Shown here: positions 1-7,798 of the stretch, one piece after another | How positions within the stretch are numbered: the first letter of the stretch is position 1 | Layout: each line of letters opens with the position of its first letter | NCBI GenBank assembly: GCA_016932475.1 | Contig: JAFGCU010000027.1 | Location: 42,377 to 106,376 of the forward strand | Length of the DNA: 64,000 nt | Direction of reading: 5' to 3' | Source: Anaerolineales bacterium | GTDB lineage: Bacteria; Chloroflexota; Anaerolineae; Anaerolineales; RBG-16-64-43 | Program-made: the position numbers and the translations under genes | Notes under the pieces: generated by a model | What the model was told of the DNA's origin: nothing | The model's database searches: none | What the model saw: only the letters and a program-made list of their open reading frames with translations

Positions 1-38
1 TCCTCGAAATATTTTCCGCGTGGTCGGTTGTTCTCCAT
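1..38 (-). CDS. 5' end of an unidentified gene, cut by the window edge
   Basis: Reading the minus strand, an ATG at 36-38 opens a frame that runs off the window after 12 codons (MENNRPRGKYFE). A strong ribosome binding site (GGAGGAG, about 7 bases upstream, rc of 45-52) supports a real start. It lies 92 bases downstream of the arsM-like gene on the same strand, so it may be co-transcribed with arsM and arsR and could encode another arsenic protein such as a permease. That role is a guess from position; twelve residues do not identify a family. Confidence 0.55.
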   Translation of the reverse strand, partial: MENNRPRGKYFE

Positions 39-130
39 GAGCCTCTCCTCCAAGAGTCGTCTGCCATGGATTTTAGCACAGCCGCCGCGCAGGATCGGCG
101 GATCCGCAGGGGCGACCCGGCGGGTCGCGA

Positions 131-898
131 CTACGGGGTTGGTTTGCGCGCGGCGATCAGCGCCGAAAACGGCAGGCCATCGGCGGGCTGTGACGAGCCG
201 CAGCAGGATCCTTCACCGGCGGTGGTCACGGAGACATCCGCAAAGCCGGCTTCGAGCAATCCACTCCGGTACTCCTCCACATCCAGCGCGCCGGCAATGC
301 AGCCCGCCCAGCTTTCGAGGGATTTCGCCACCGACGGACTCATCGGTCCGCGGGTGACGATGTCTGAAACGGCCACCCGGCCGCCGGAGCGCAGCACGCG
401 GAACATCTCCCGAAAAACGGCCGGCTTGTCGGGCGATAGGTTGATCACACAGTTGGAAACGACGACGTCCGCCTCGCCGTCGGCGAGCGGGATGGCTTCG
501 ATCTGCCCCTGCCGGAACTCGACGTTCGCGGCGCCGATCCGGGCGGCATTTGCGCGCGCCTTCCCGATCATCTCCGGCGTCATATCCACGCCGATCACCC
601 GCCCGCCCGCTCCAACCTTTTGGGCTGCCAGAAGACAATCCAGCCCGCCGCCGGACCCGAGATCCACGACGGTCTCACCCGGGCGTATTTCGATTCCGGA
701 TATCGGGTTGCCGCATCCAAGCGTCACATCCGCCAGATCCTCCGGGAGGGTTTGCAGTTCCTCCGCCGGATAATTATTCGGCATCGAGCAGGAGCAGCTT
801 GCGCCGGAACCGCAACACTCCTTTTCGAAAGCTTGCGCCTTCCGGGCGTAAAACTCGCGCACGGCCGAGTGGATTTCATCGGGCTTTGGTCTTTCCAT
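131..898 (-). CDS. arsM: Arsenite S-adenosylmethionine methyltransferase (ArsM-like)
   Basis: A 255-residue class I methyltransferase. The SAM-binding motif VVDLGSGGGLDCLLAA lies at about residues 77-92, followed by GVDMTPEM. Cysteines at 62, 150 and 200 match the three conserved cysteines that bind trivalent arsenic in ArsM, and there are extra cysteine pairs near both ends (28-29 and 232-233). The family methylates As(III) stepwise in the cytoplasm, giving volatile or less retained species under anaerobic conditions. The start is set by ATG at 898 with GGAGA just upstream (TAAGGAGA, rc of 909-916). An ArsR-family repressor gene lies 176 bases upstream on the same strand, which supports arsenic-responsive expression. 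Family assignment is firm; substrate is inferred from the cysteines and the neighbour. Confidence 0.9.
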   Translation of the reverse strand: MERPKPDEIHSAVREFYARKAQAFEKECCGSGASCSCSMPNNYPAEELQTLPEDLADVTLGCGNPISGIEIRPGETVVDLGSGGGLDCLLAAQKVGAGGRVIGVDMTPEMIGKARANAARIGAANVEFRQGQIEAIPLADGEADVVVSNCVINLSPDKPAVFREMFRVLRSGGRVAVSDIVTRGPMSPSVAKSLESWAGCIAGALDVEEYRSGLLEAGFADVSVTTAGEGSCCGSSQPADGLPFSALIAARKPTP

Positions 899-963
899 CG
901 GGTGATCTCCTTATTATGAATTGAAATCCGATCCTTTACTTTTCTACCCGTGCCCTGTCCCGC

Positions 964-993
964 CCCCCTCACCCGGCCTTCGGGAAGAGGGGG
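964..993. repeat. Palindrome between arsR and arsM (pyrimidine/purine-rich family)
   Basis: Arms CCCCCTC and GAGGGGG with an inner CCCG/CGGG pairing form a hairpin in the arsR-arsM gap. It resembles palindromes at 14216, 22692, 25105, 35861 and 44655, so it looks like a member of a dispersed intergenic family rather than a gene-specific terminator. Confidence 0.5.
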
Positions 994-1074
994 TTAGGGC
1001 AGTCTGTCACATCGATAACGATCTATATATCACCTTAAAAAAATACCGGAGCATTCTGCCTGGGTATGAACGTC

Positions 1075-1365
1075 TTACTCGTCCGGCGCGAATGTATGTT
1101 CCAGTACGCCGCAGCAGTTCACGATCCGTTTCCGGTCCAGGCGATAGAAGGTTTGCTTGCCCTCGTGGCGCACGTCCACCAGTCCGGCATCCCGCAGGAT
1201 GGCCAGATGGTGCGAGACGGTCGGTTGGGTGACGCGCATATGAGCCACGATATCGGTGACGGAACGCCAATTGCAGCAGCAGAATTTCATGATCTTCTGC
1301 CGGGTGTTATCGGCGATCGCCTTGGCGAATTCGACCGGAGCGGGTTCCTTCTGCGAGTCGGGCAT
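1075..1365 (-). CDS. arsR: ArsR-family winged-helix repressor, probably arsenic-responsive
   Basis: A 96-residue ArsR/SmtB-type protein. The recognition helix region reads QPTVSHHLAILRDAGLV (about residues 47-63), followed by the wing (VRHEGKQTFYRL). Three consecutive cysteines at 29-31 sit where classical ArsR proteins have their metal-binding ELCVC motif, and a second pair lies at 84-85 near the C-terminus. Both are plausible As(III) or Sb(III) ligands, though the arrangement is not the textbook one. The gene is followed by arsM on the same strand, and a palindrome lies between its -35 and -10 boxes, so autoregulation with release by arsenite is the likely mode. No strong Shine-Dalgarno precedes the ATG; the predicted leader is only about 15 bases. 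Confidence 0.85.
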   Translation of the reverse strand: MPDSQKEPAPVEFAKAIADNTRQKIMKFCCCNWRSVTDIVAHMRVTQPTVSHHLAILRDAGLVDVRHEGKQTFYRLDRKRIVNCCGVLEHTFAPDE

Positions 1366-1386
1366 TGATCACCATCATTCCATGCC

Positions 1387-1416
1387 ATTATATATAGACG
1401 ATCATCTATTTGTCAA
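1387..1416 (-). promoter_or_regulatory. arsR promoter with overlapping operator-like palindrome
   Basis: On the minus strand TTGACA (rc of 1411-1416), an 18-base spacer and TATAAT (rc of 1387-1392) form a near-consensus housekeeping promoter 22 bases before the arsR start. The spacer holds the inverted repeat ATAGATGATCGTCTAT (arms ATAGA and TCTAT around a GATC core). A repressor bound there would block RNA polymerase, as expected for ArsR autoregulation. The promoter is seen directly; the identity of the binding protein is inferred. Confidence 0.85.
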
Positions 1417-1582
1417 GTTGCCGCAACCATGCCGGAGCAATCCTGGAAAATGGGGCAAAATATGTTAAAGGTGAAGATCGTGATTAAGGAAGATTGTGAA
1501 TTCCACCCAGAAGCGTACCGATTCCTCCTTCGCGGAACGTGTTCGGTAACCGTGCGGGACGGCTTGCTGCGTCGGAGGCGGC

Positions 1583-2482
1583 TTACGAGGGGGATTGCAA
1601 TGCCCGGAAAGTTTCCACTATCCGATTGAAGATCGGGAGCCGCTTATTCATCTCGTCTTTGGCCGTTTCGCACAAGATGCCCCACAATTCATTATGGGCG
1701 CGCAGAACGTAAAACGCCGCCGTCTGGGTCGGGGCTTCGCCGGAGTCCTTGGCCTCCAGCATTACCATCACGGCTTCGTATGCCGGGTGCCGGACACTGG
1801 ATTGTTGTTCGACAAATATGTAGTCAGCAGACGCCAAGCCGACAAAGCTTGTGGCAATATCCATCAGCGGTTCGCCCGTATCGGAGCCACCGTATATGAA
1901 GGCGATATCCGTGATGGACTCCGGGTTGCCTTGGTAGGAATCAATCGCCCACATGACGACGCCTTCCCCCTGAGACTCCAGCATTTCTTAAACCCAATCC
2001 CAATCGGCATTTGGAAAAGCGCCCTTTTCCTTCAGGGAAGCAATGATCGCATCCGCCTCGGTCTGCGGCTTGCCGGCCGCGTAGCTTCCCGGCAGCCAGA
2101 CTTCCATTTCCGGAACCGAAAACTTTTCCCACCCATCCATTATTCCGGTGGGGGAAGGGGTAAGTGTCATTGTTTCAGCCGGGGTTCCAAACGGGGTGTA
2201 GGTCGGGAATTGGAACGCCAGCGTAATCGGGGTTATCGAGGGGGTTGGGGCAAGAGTGGGTCCCGGGGGTGGTATCACGGGAGTCGATGAGGGCTGCGCT
2301 CCGGCAATCAGGCCGCCGCCGGGGGTGGAGGGTATTGAGCCGAGGATGATCACCGCCCCGACAACGAGCACGAGGCAATCCATCAGCGCCACACCGCCCA
2401 GCAGTACAACCTGCCAGACCTTCATCCCCAGGATGCGCCGAGGCGCACCGGTTTCCCACTCGGATGGATTGCTGGAATGCAT
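1583..2482 (-). pseudogene. Broken copy of a duplicated anchored protein (single in-frame stop)
   Basis: Two pieces in one frame together match the intact paralogue at 2577-3461 along its whole length. The upstream piece (1988-2482) carries the short cytoplasmic N-terminus (GAPRRILGMK), one membrane segment (about residues 22-48), a Pro/Thr linker and the start of the outer domain. It ends at a TAA (1988-1990) where the paralogue has a lysine codon, and the reading frame continues unchanged into 1583-1984. This is a single AAA/AAG to TAA change, not a frameshift. The remaining C-terminal part still aligns (for example VMWAIDSYQGNP), so the break may be recent or a sequencing error. Function unknown for both copies. 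Confidence 0.8.
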
Positions 2483-2489
2483 GGAGAAA

Positions 2490-2495
2490 ATTATA
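2490..2495 (-). promoter_or_regulatory. -10 box seven bases before the start codon (broken copy)
   Basis: TATAAT (rc of 2490-2495) is followed by seven bases and then the ATG at 2480-2482, with no Shine-Dalgarno sequence. Transcription from this box would begin at or next to the start codon, giving a leaderless mRNA. No good -35 is visible. Confidence 0.55.
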
Positions 2496-2576
2496 ACATT
2501 CGCTAAATACCGTGTTTATGGTCCAACAACCGGTCGACAATATGGTAGTTTGAGGATTTTCAACTTTGCGAAAAAT

Positions 2577-3461
2577 TTAGGGAGCTTGCAGCACGCGGAA
2601 GGTTTCCACCATCCGGTCGAAGTCGGGGAGGCGTTCGGACATTTCGTCCGCCGCCGTGAAGCACATGATATCCCACACGAGAGCCTTGTGCTTCAGAGCG
2701 TACAGCGCAATCTGTGTCTTGGTGGCGGTGGTGTCCATGGCTTCCAGGAGAACCAGCACGGCTTCGTATTCCGGATGCCGGGAGCTGGATTGCTCGACCA
2801 GGCGGAAGCTGTCGGACATGGCGCCGACGAACCGGGTGGCATAATCCCCCAGCGGCTCGCCCGGGTTGGGGACATCATACACGAAGGCGATATTGGTGAC
2901 GACGTCCGGATTGCCCTGGTAGGAATCGATCGCCCACATGACATAATTATCGGTGACGGATTCCAGCTGCTCTTTAATCACATCCCAGTTGAAATTGGCG
3001 CCCTTTTCCTTCAGCGAAGCGATGATCGCATCGGTTTCGGTTTGCGGATTCCCGGCGGCGTAACTTCCCGGCATCCAGATTTCGATTTCCGGCACGCTGA
3101 ATTTTACCCACCCTTCCATCATCGAGGTAACCGAGGGAGTGGGCGTGTAGGTTTCGGCCGGTGTGCCGTACGGGGTGTAGGTTGGGAACTGAAACGCCAT
3201 CGTTATCGGCGTTATCGAAGGGGACGGCGCGACGGCGGCCCCCATGGGTGACACCACCGGCGTAAATGTGGCCGGAGCGCCGGCAACCAGGCCGCCGCCG
3301 GGGGTGGAGGGTATTGAGCCGAGGATGATCACCGCCCCGACAACGAGCACGAGGCAATCCAGCGCCGCCATCCCGCCCAGCAGCCCTACCTGCCAGAGCT
3401 TCATCCCCAGAATGCGGCGGGGAGCGCCGGCATCCCAATCGGCCTGATCATCGGTTCGCAT
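2577..3461 (-). CDS. Anchored protein with Pro/Thr linker, function unknown (intact paralogue)
   Basis: A protein of 294 residues when read from the ATG at 3461; an upstream ATG at 3506 would add 15 residues, but the TATAAT box lies between the two, so the shorter form is favoured. Layout: a short basic cytoplasmic tail (APRRILGMKLWQ), one hydrophobic segment of about 25 residues (GLLGGMAALDCLVLVVGAVII), a Ser/Pro/Thr-rich linker with FPTYTPYGTP, and an outer domain of about 190 residues containing VMWAIDSYQGNP and ending RMVETFRVLQAP. I do not recognise the outer domain; it may resemble domains that measure or bind small surface ligands, but no motif supports that. It lies directly upstream of its broken duplicate on the same strand. 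Confidence 0.8.
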   Translation of the reverse strand: MRTDDQADWDAGAPRRILGMKLWQVGLLGGMAALDCLVLVVGAVIILGSIPSTPGGGLVAGAPATFTPVVSPMGAAVAPSPSITPITMAFQFPTYTPYGTPAETYTPTPSVTSMMEGWVKFSVPEIEIWMPGSYAAGNPQTETDAIIASLKEKGANFNWDVIKEQLESVTDNYVMWAIDSYQGNPDVVTNIAFVYDVPNPGEPLGDYATRFVGAMSDSFRLVEQSSSRHPEYEAVLVLLEAMDTTATKTQIALYALKHKALVWDIMCFTAADEMSERLPDFDRMVETFRVLQAP

Positions 3462-3468
3462 GGAGAAA

Positions 3469-3474
3469 ATTATA
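3469..3474 (-). promoter_or_regulatory. -10 box seven bases before the start codon (intact paralogue)
   Basis: TATAAT (rc of 3469-3474) lies exactly seven bases before the ATG at 3459-3461, the same spacing as in the downstream duplicate, with identical TTTCTCC between box and start. No Shine-Dalgarno is present, which fits a leaderless transcript. The next 140 bases hold short degenerate ATGGTC/CCATGG repeats and no gene. Confidence 0.6.
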
Positions 3475-3611
3475 TCATCCGACCATGGACCATAGACCAT
3501 GGCCAATAATTCTATTTGCTCCGATTTACCTATCGGAGAAGATGGGGTTGAGGATAACGGTCAATGGTCAGGCTCTCCATCGTCCATCGTCCGTGGTCGA
3601 TCGTCGACGAT

Positions 3612-4007
3612 CTACCGGCGCACGACCGCCGGCGCACGGCGTCCCGGGAGCAGAATCCGGACGGCGAAAAACAGGCATGCGACGAGCATTCCCAGCCCGA
3701 TCACGGACGCCGCGAGGAAGGGGCGATTCGCGGGAACGAGGAAGAAGTACCGGAGAGTCTGCTGCAGGCGGACCAGCTCCGTCGGGGGAAGCCCCACCAG
3801 CAGCGCGCCCACGCCGGTCAACAGCGTGGACAGCATCAGGCTGATGGCGGCCTCCAGCCAGGGGAACACGAACTTCGGCGGCGCCGAAAGCGCGCGCACG
3901 CCGCGCATGACCCGCGACCGCAGGGCGGCCGGGGCGGGCGCCTCCGGCATCGTGCGCAGCGCATCCTCGACGGCGGTCATCCAACGGTCGGCCTCGGAAG
4001 GATTCAT
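3612..4007 (-). CDS. Small membrane protein, probable partner (anti-sigma-like) of the ECF sigma factor
   Basis: A 131-residue protein whose start codon overlaps the sigma factor stop by four bases (ATGA at 4004-4007), so the two are translationally coupled. The N-terminal 45 residues are soluble and rich in Ala/Arg; two hydrophobic segments follow (about 48-75 and 95-120), ending in a basic tail. This layout is common for membrane anti-sigma factors, which hold an ECF sigma factor at the membrane until a signal arrives. No zinc-type HxxxCxxC anti-sigma motif is visible, so the role is inferred from position and topology only. Confidence 0.7.
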   Translation of the reverse strand: MNPSEADRWMTAVEDALRTMPEAPAPAALRSRVMRGVRALSAPPKFVFPWLEAAISLMLSTLLTGVGALLVGLPPTELVRLQQTLRYFFLVPANRPFLAASVIGLGMLVACLFFAVRILLPGRRAPAVVRR

Positions 4008-4561
4008 AGTCGTGCCTCCTCATACGTTTCCAACGCCGAGCGGAGACGCTCCTTGGCGCGGAACAAACCCGTCTTGACGGTGCCCATCGGCAGGCTGGTG
4101 ACGGATGCGATCTCCTCGTACGGCAGGTTGCGCTGGTAGCGCAGGGTAAGGAGCAGGCGGTAGGCTTCCGGAAGCTCCTCGATCTGCCGGTGGAGCCAAG
4201 CCCGGCGCTCGGCGGCTTCCAATCCGTCGTCCGCCTTTCCGGTTTGAAGATCCGCGTGATCCTCGATCTCATCCTCGCCGATGGCGGAAAGTTCGCGCCG
4301 CAGCCGCGGCAGGCGGTTGTAGCACAGGTTGGTGACGATCCGGTACATCCATGTGCCGAACCGGGCTTGCGCCCGGAACCTCGGCAGCGACTGCCACGCC
4401 CGGACAAAAGCCTCCTGGGCCGTATCCTCGGCCTCCTGTTCGTTCCCGAGCACGCGGTACGCCAGGTTAAATACGTACGCCTGATGCTCCACAACCAGCA
4501 TCTCAAACGCTCCGCTGTCGCCGGCCTGCGCCCTTGCTACGATCTCCGCTTCATTTTCCAA
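4004..4561 (-). CDS. ECF-family RNA polymerase sigma factor
   Basis: A 185-residue group 4 sigma factor. Region 2 (about residues 20-90) contains YVFNLAYRVLGNEQEAEDTAQ and FGTWMYRIVTNLCYNRLP, which bind core polymerase and the -10 element. Region 4 (about 125-180) contains LPEAYRLLLTLRYQRNLPYE and SLPMGTVKTGLFRAKERLR, the helix-turn-helix for the -35 element. It is followed, with a four-base overlap, by a small membrane protein likely to be its regulator. The divergent DUF4097 gene starts 181 bases away and could be a target; that is inference. The intergenic space holds no repeat and no recognisable ECF promoter that I could identify by eye. Confidence 0.93.
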   Translation of the reverse strand: MENEAEIVARAQAGDSGAFEMLVVEHQAYVFNLAYRVLGNEQEAEDTAQEAFVRAWQSLPRFRAQARFGTWMYRIVTNLCYNRLPRLRRELSAIGEDEIEDHADLQTGKADDGLEAAERRAWLHRQIEELPEAYRLLLTLRYQRNLPYEEIASVTSLPMGTVKTGLFRAKERLRSALETYEEARL

Positions 4562-4742
4562 CGCGAATCAACCCTTTACAACCTTAGACCGGCCTCCCCG
4601 GGAAAAGTTGCGGGCCGGGGACGCGAATATTTGTTCTGACGGAGTATGCCCCTTCCACCCGTGAAACTTTCGGCCGGGAGGCTTGTCCAACTCAGTGTGA
4701 TGAATACCAGTTTGGAAATCATTGTACTCGGAGGATAAATCA

Positions 4743-6056
4743 ATGAAAAAGTGGTCCATCGTCGCGTTGCTGGGCATTTCCCTGGCGGCCATCTGCCTGG
4801 GATCGGTGATTGCATTCGTTCCGGTCGCCGGCCGGGTCTTCTCCGGAGGATTCCAATGGAACCTCCTGTCCGCGCGGAATTTCAGCGCCGATTCCGTGGA
4901 GGAACTTCGAGCCGCGGTCGACGGTCCAGCGGACCTCAAGATCGACACTCCGTTCGGCAAGGTGGATGTCACCGCCGTGGAGGGAAGCAAAGAGATCCTG
5001 ATCAACGCCCACAAATACGCCTGGGGCGCCAATAAGCGGGACGCGGAGGAACTTCTCGGGAAGGTTAAAGTTATCCTCCAGCAGGAAGGAAATTCCGTCA
5101 CCGTCCATGTCGACCAGCCGATCCAGGTGGACATCCTGCACATCGGGCCGGCCGGCATCTCGGTCGATTTCACCGTCAGCGTGCCGTTGGATTGCGCGGT
5201 GGGAGCCACTTCCTCGAGCGGAAACCTGTACCTGACCGGGACGACCGGAGATGCATACCTGCATTCCAGTTTCGGCCAGGTGACGGTGGATAACGTCCGC
5301 GGGAAAATCACCGCCGAGACCAGTTCCGGCGATGTCACGGTCCGGAACGGAGCGTCCGGCGGGGAGACCGTGGAGGCGTCGAGCAGTTTCGGCGACGTGC
5401 AGGTTCTGCACACGGAGGGCGGCACCCTGAAGGCGAAAACCAGCTCCGGCGATGTGACCGTGGAAGATTCCGCCTTCAGCGGCCGGGCGGACGTCTCATC
5501 CAGCTTCGGCGATGTGGAGGTGACCGATCTGAAGGCCGGTTCCATCGAAGCGCGTACCAACAGCGGCGAGGTCGTCCTGCAAAGACTGGTGATTGAAAAA
5601 GACCTCATTGCGCGCAGCGACTTCGGCGACGTCGAAGTCCTCGACTCCTCGGCGGACAGCTACGATCTGGACACCGATTCCGGTAAGGTGACGGCCGGGG
5701 ATACGCAGGGGCGGGTCAAAGCGCGCTCCGGGTTCGGCGACATCGACATCCGCGGCACGGATGTCATCCTGGATCTTAACACCAACAGCGGGTCGATCCG
5801 GTTCAGCGGATCACTCGGCGCGGGCACCAGCATCCTGCACACCGACTTCGGCGACATAGATGTCCGGCTTCCCGCGGACGCGCCGTTCACGTTTGACCTT
5901 TCGACGAACTTCGGCGACGTGGAATGCGGGTTCGCCGCCGTCACGTCGCGGAGAGACTCCACCCACTTGGAAGGCGCGGTGGGAGCCGGCGGGCCGATGC
6001 TGGAGGCATCGACCAACAGCGGAAGCATCAGCGTGCAACCGCAGAGCGCCGGGTAG
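4743..6056 (+). CDS. DUF4097-type beta-solenoid surface protein
   Basis: A 437-residue protein starting at the ATG at 4743, preceded by GGAGG eleven bases upstream. An N-terminal membrane segment or signal (VALLGISLAAICLGSVIAFV) leads to an outer domain built from about twelve strands that alternate two motifs, S-S-G-D-V-T-V and S-F-G-D-V-x-V, from about residue 155 to the end. This is the DUF4097 family (putative adhesin) pattern, thought to fold as a right-handed beta-solenoid. Family members often lie beside sigma/anti-sigma genes, as here. Ligand unknown. A small membrane protein follows 89 bases downstream on the same strand. Confidence 0.85.
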   Translation: MKKWSIVALLGISLAAICLGSVIAFVPVAGRVFSGGFQWNLLSARNFSADSVEELRAAVDGPADLKIDTPFGKVDVTAVEGSKEILINAHKYAWGANKRDAEELLGKVKVILQQEGNSVTVHVDQPIQVDILHIGPAGISVDFTVSVPLDCAVGATSSSGNLYLTGTTGDAYLHSSFGQVTVDNVRGKITAETSSGDVTVRNGASGGETVEASSSFGDVQVLHTEGGTLKAKTSSGDVTVEDSAFSGRADVSSSFGDVEVTDLKAGSIEARTNSGEVVLQRLVIEKDLIARSDFGDVEVLDSSADSYDLDTDSGKVTAGDTQGRVKARSGFGDIDIRGTDVILDLNTNSGSIRFSGSLGAGTSILHTDFGDIDVRLPADAPFTFDLSTNFGDVECGFAAVTSRRDSTHLEGAVGAGGPMLEASTNSGSISVQPQSAG

Positions 6057-6145
6057 AAATCACGGTATCATCCGGGCAGCCGGCCCGACGGCGGCTGCCC
6101 GGTATCGACAATCGACGCACCATCAAATCCACAAGGAGAAACGCC

Positions 6146-6556
6146 ATGTATTCCGATTTCGACCCATCCTTCATCTACGCCCCATTCTGCTGCGGGATCC
6201 TGTTCTTCATCGTCCTGTTCGGCTTTCTGGCCGTGTGGCGCTTCCTGCAATACAAGGAAACACTCGCCCTGGCGGAAAAAGGTTTGCTTAAACCGGGCGC
6301 CATGCAGGAAGCGCACACAAATGGAAAAGCCTCCCTGCGCTGGGGCGTGATAATCGCCTCACTCGGCCTGGCATTGACCGTCGGTTTATGGCCGCTGGGG
6401 ATAAATTCCCATTACCCGCTCGGTCTGGGCCCGTGGATGATCGGGGCTTTCATCCCGCTGTTCTTCGGTCTGGGTCTGATCCTGATCCATGTCCTGACGA
6501 AGAACGAAGACAAATCGGGTCCGGGCAACGACAATGGCGGCTCCGCTTCGGCGTAG
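6146..6556 (+). CDS. Small integral membrane protein (DUF6249-like)
   Basis: A 136-residue protein, start chosen at the ATG at 6146 with AAGGAG eight bases upstream. Hydrophobic segments lie at about 12-32 (FCCGILFFIVLFGFLAVW), 66-84 and 92-115, with a cytoplasmic loop containing QYKETLALAEKGLLKPG between the first two and a polar Gly/Ser tail. The loop resembles the amphipathic stretch of DUF6249-type proteins found beside sigma factor and DUF4097 genes. The name is a resemblance, not a confirmed match. Probably co-transcribed with the upstream DUF4097 gene. Confidence 0.75.
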   Translation: MYSDFDPSFIYAPFCCGILFFIVLFGFLAVWRFLQYKETLALAEKGLLKPGAMQEAHTNGKASLRWGVIIASLGLALTVGLWPLGINSHYPLGLGPWMIGAFIPLFFGLGLILIHVLTKNEDKSGPGNDNGGSASA

Positions 6557-6577
6557 CACGCGAACAACCCCTTTTAC

Positions 6578-6606
6578 GCACGCGGCGCCGTTTCGGCGCC
6601 GCGTGC
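6578..6606 (+). terminator. Strong hairpin without a T-tract after the membrane protein gene
   Basis: GCACGCGGCGCCG, loop TTT, and the exact complement form a perfect 13-base stem 22 bases after the stop codon. Only GGTT follows, so it may end transcription inefficiently or protect the 3' end rather than act as a classical terminator. Confidence 0.55.
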
Positions 6607-6667
6607 GGTTAACCCCGCAGCACCAAGTGCCCGGGTTGGAAGTGCGCCTCTATGCTACACTTATCCC

Positions 6668-7798
6668 ATGCCGCATTCGATTCTGATCGTCGACGCCAAT
6701 CCCGGCCTGGCCAGCATGCTGCAGCAGGCGTTATCCGCAGTCGGATTCGACTGCACCCTGGCGCTCACCGGCCGGGAAGCCTTCCAGATTGCCTCGGCCA
6801 AGCCGGTAGACCTGGCCATCATCGATTTCCGCCTGCCAGACGGACCGGCGGAGGATCTGATCCGCGTGTTCCAGAAGATCCGTCCGGAGATGATCCTGCT
6901 CGGCATCCCGCCCGACAACAATCCCGATAATCCGATCATCGGGGCGCTCGGCATCCAGGGCGCGCTGGCCAAGCCTTTCTATCTTCCGGATCTCGTGCCG
7001 CACATCGCCGGGCTGCTAGGCGTGGAAGCGCCGTCGCTGGCGGAAATCAACGCGCGGGAACCGGAAGAATCCGAGGCGGATATCCTGAAACCGCCGCCGC
7101 CGAAAAAATCCACGCGGTCGGTCCCCTGGCTGGAGAACCCCGGGCAGGCCGGCGCCTGGCTGGAACATCTGGCCGCCGAAAATTCGGTGATGGCCTGCCT
7201 GATCACGCGCGGCTCGGAGCTGCATGCCGGAGCCGGCGCGCTCTCCCATGAAAAACTCTCCCTCCTCGCCCGGCGCGTGGCCGATCTCTGGGCGGTCACC
7301 CCCGGCGGCACGGTGATGCAATATGTGCGCATCCCGCCGGATGACGAGGAGGTTTTCCTGTATTCCGTCTCCATCGCCCTGGATTTCGACCTGACTCTGA
7401 TGTTCGACCGCAGGACCTCGGTTTCGGCGGCCCGCCGCAGAGCCAAAACTTTCGAAAAGGCGCTGGATAAACCGCCTCCCACAGGCGCGTTCCATAAAAC
7501 CACAGCCGAATTCGCCGCCGCCCGGCACAAGACGGGCGAATTGGGAGCGGCCAAACCCCGGACTGCGGATCTCGGCGGTCTGCTGCGCAGAACCGGCGAG
7601 CTTCTCGGGATAAAACCCCGCACCGGCGAGATTGCCGGCGACAAACCCCGGACGGGAGAACTGTCCGGGGCGAAGCGGAAGGCGGGAGAACCATCCGGGG
7701 GCAAGCCCCGAACCGGCGATCTTGCCAAACCCCGAAGCATCACCGACGAACTGCGGCTCGCCCGGCAAGCCAAACCTCCGGACGACCATGACGCCTAA
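6668..7798 (+). CDS. Receiver-domain protein with roadblock-like middle and TGEL repeat tail
   Basis: A 376-residue protein. Residues 1-120 form a response regulator receiver: ILIVDANP (acidic pocket, second acid replaced), phospho-acceptor in IIDFRLPD (about residue 57) and the conserved lysine in ALAKPF. Residues 160-275 resemble a roadblock/LC7 domain (VMACLITRGSELHAGAG, TVMQYVRIP). From about 287 to 356 the chain is a tandem of roughly ten-residue units of the form KPRTGELxGx, seven clear copies plus two degenerate ones upstream. No DNA-binding domain is present, so a protein-protein signalling role is likely. The start has a TACACT box six bases upstream and no Shine-Dalgarno. The last 11 bases overlap polA. 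Confidence 0.8.
   Translation: MPHSILIVDANPGLASMLQQALSAVGFDCTLALTGREAFQIASAKPVDLAIIDFRLPDGPAEDLIRVFQKIRPEMILLGIPPDNNPDNPIIGALGIQGALAKPFYLPDLVPHIAGLLGVEAPSLAEINAREPEESEADILKPPPPKKSTRSVPWLENPGQAGAWLEHLAAENSVMACLITRGSELHAGAGALSHEKLSLLARRVADLWAVTPGGTVMQYVRIPPDDEEVFLYSVSIALDFDLTLMFDRRTSVSAARRRAKTFEKALDKPPPTGAFHKTTAEFAAARHKTGELGAAKPRTADLGGLLRRTGELLGIKPRTGEIAGDKPRTGELSGAKRKAGEPSGGKPRTGDLAKPRSITDELRLARQAKPPDDHDA

Noticed and set aside
1462..1629. Small plus-strand frame beginning MLKVKIVIKEDCEFHP
   Set aside because: No good ribosome site, overlaps the end of the pseudogene, and no sign of conservation.
1988..1990. Stop-codon readthrough or recoding in the duplicated gene
   Set aside because: TAA is not used for selenocysteine or pyrrolysine, and no recoding structure is evident; a plain nonsense change or sequence error is simpler.
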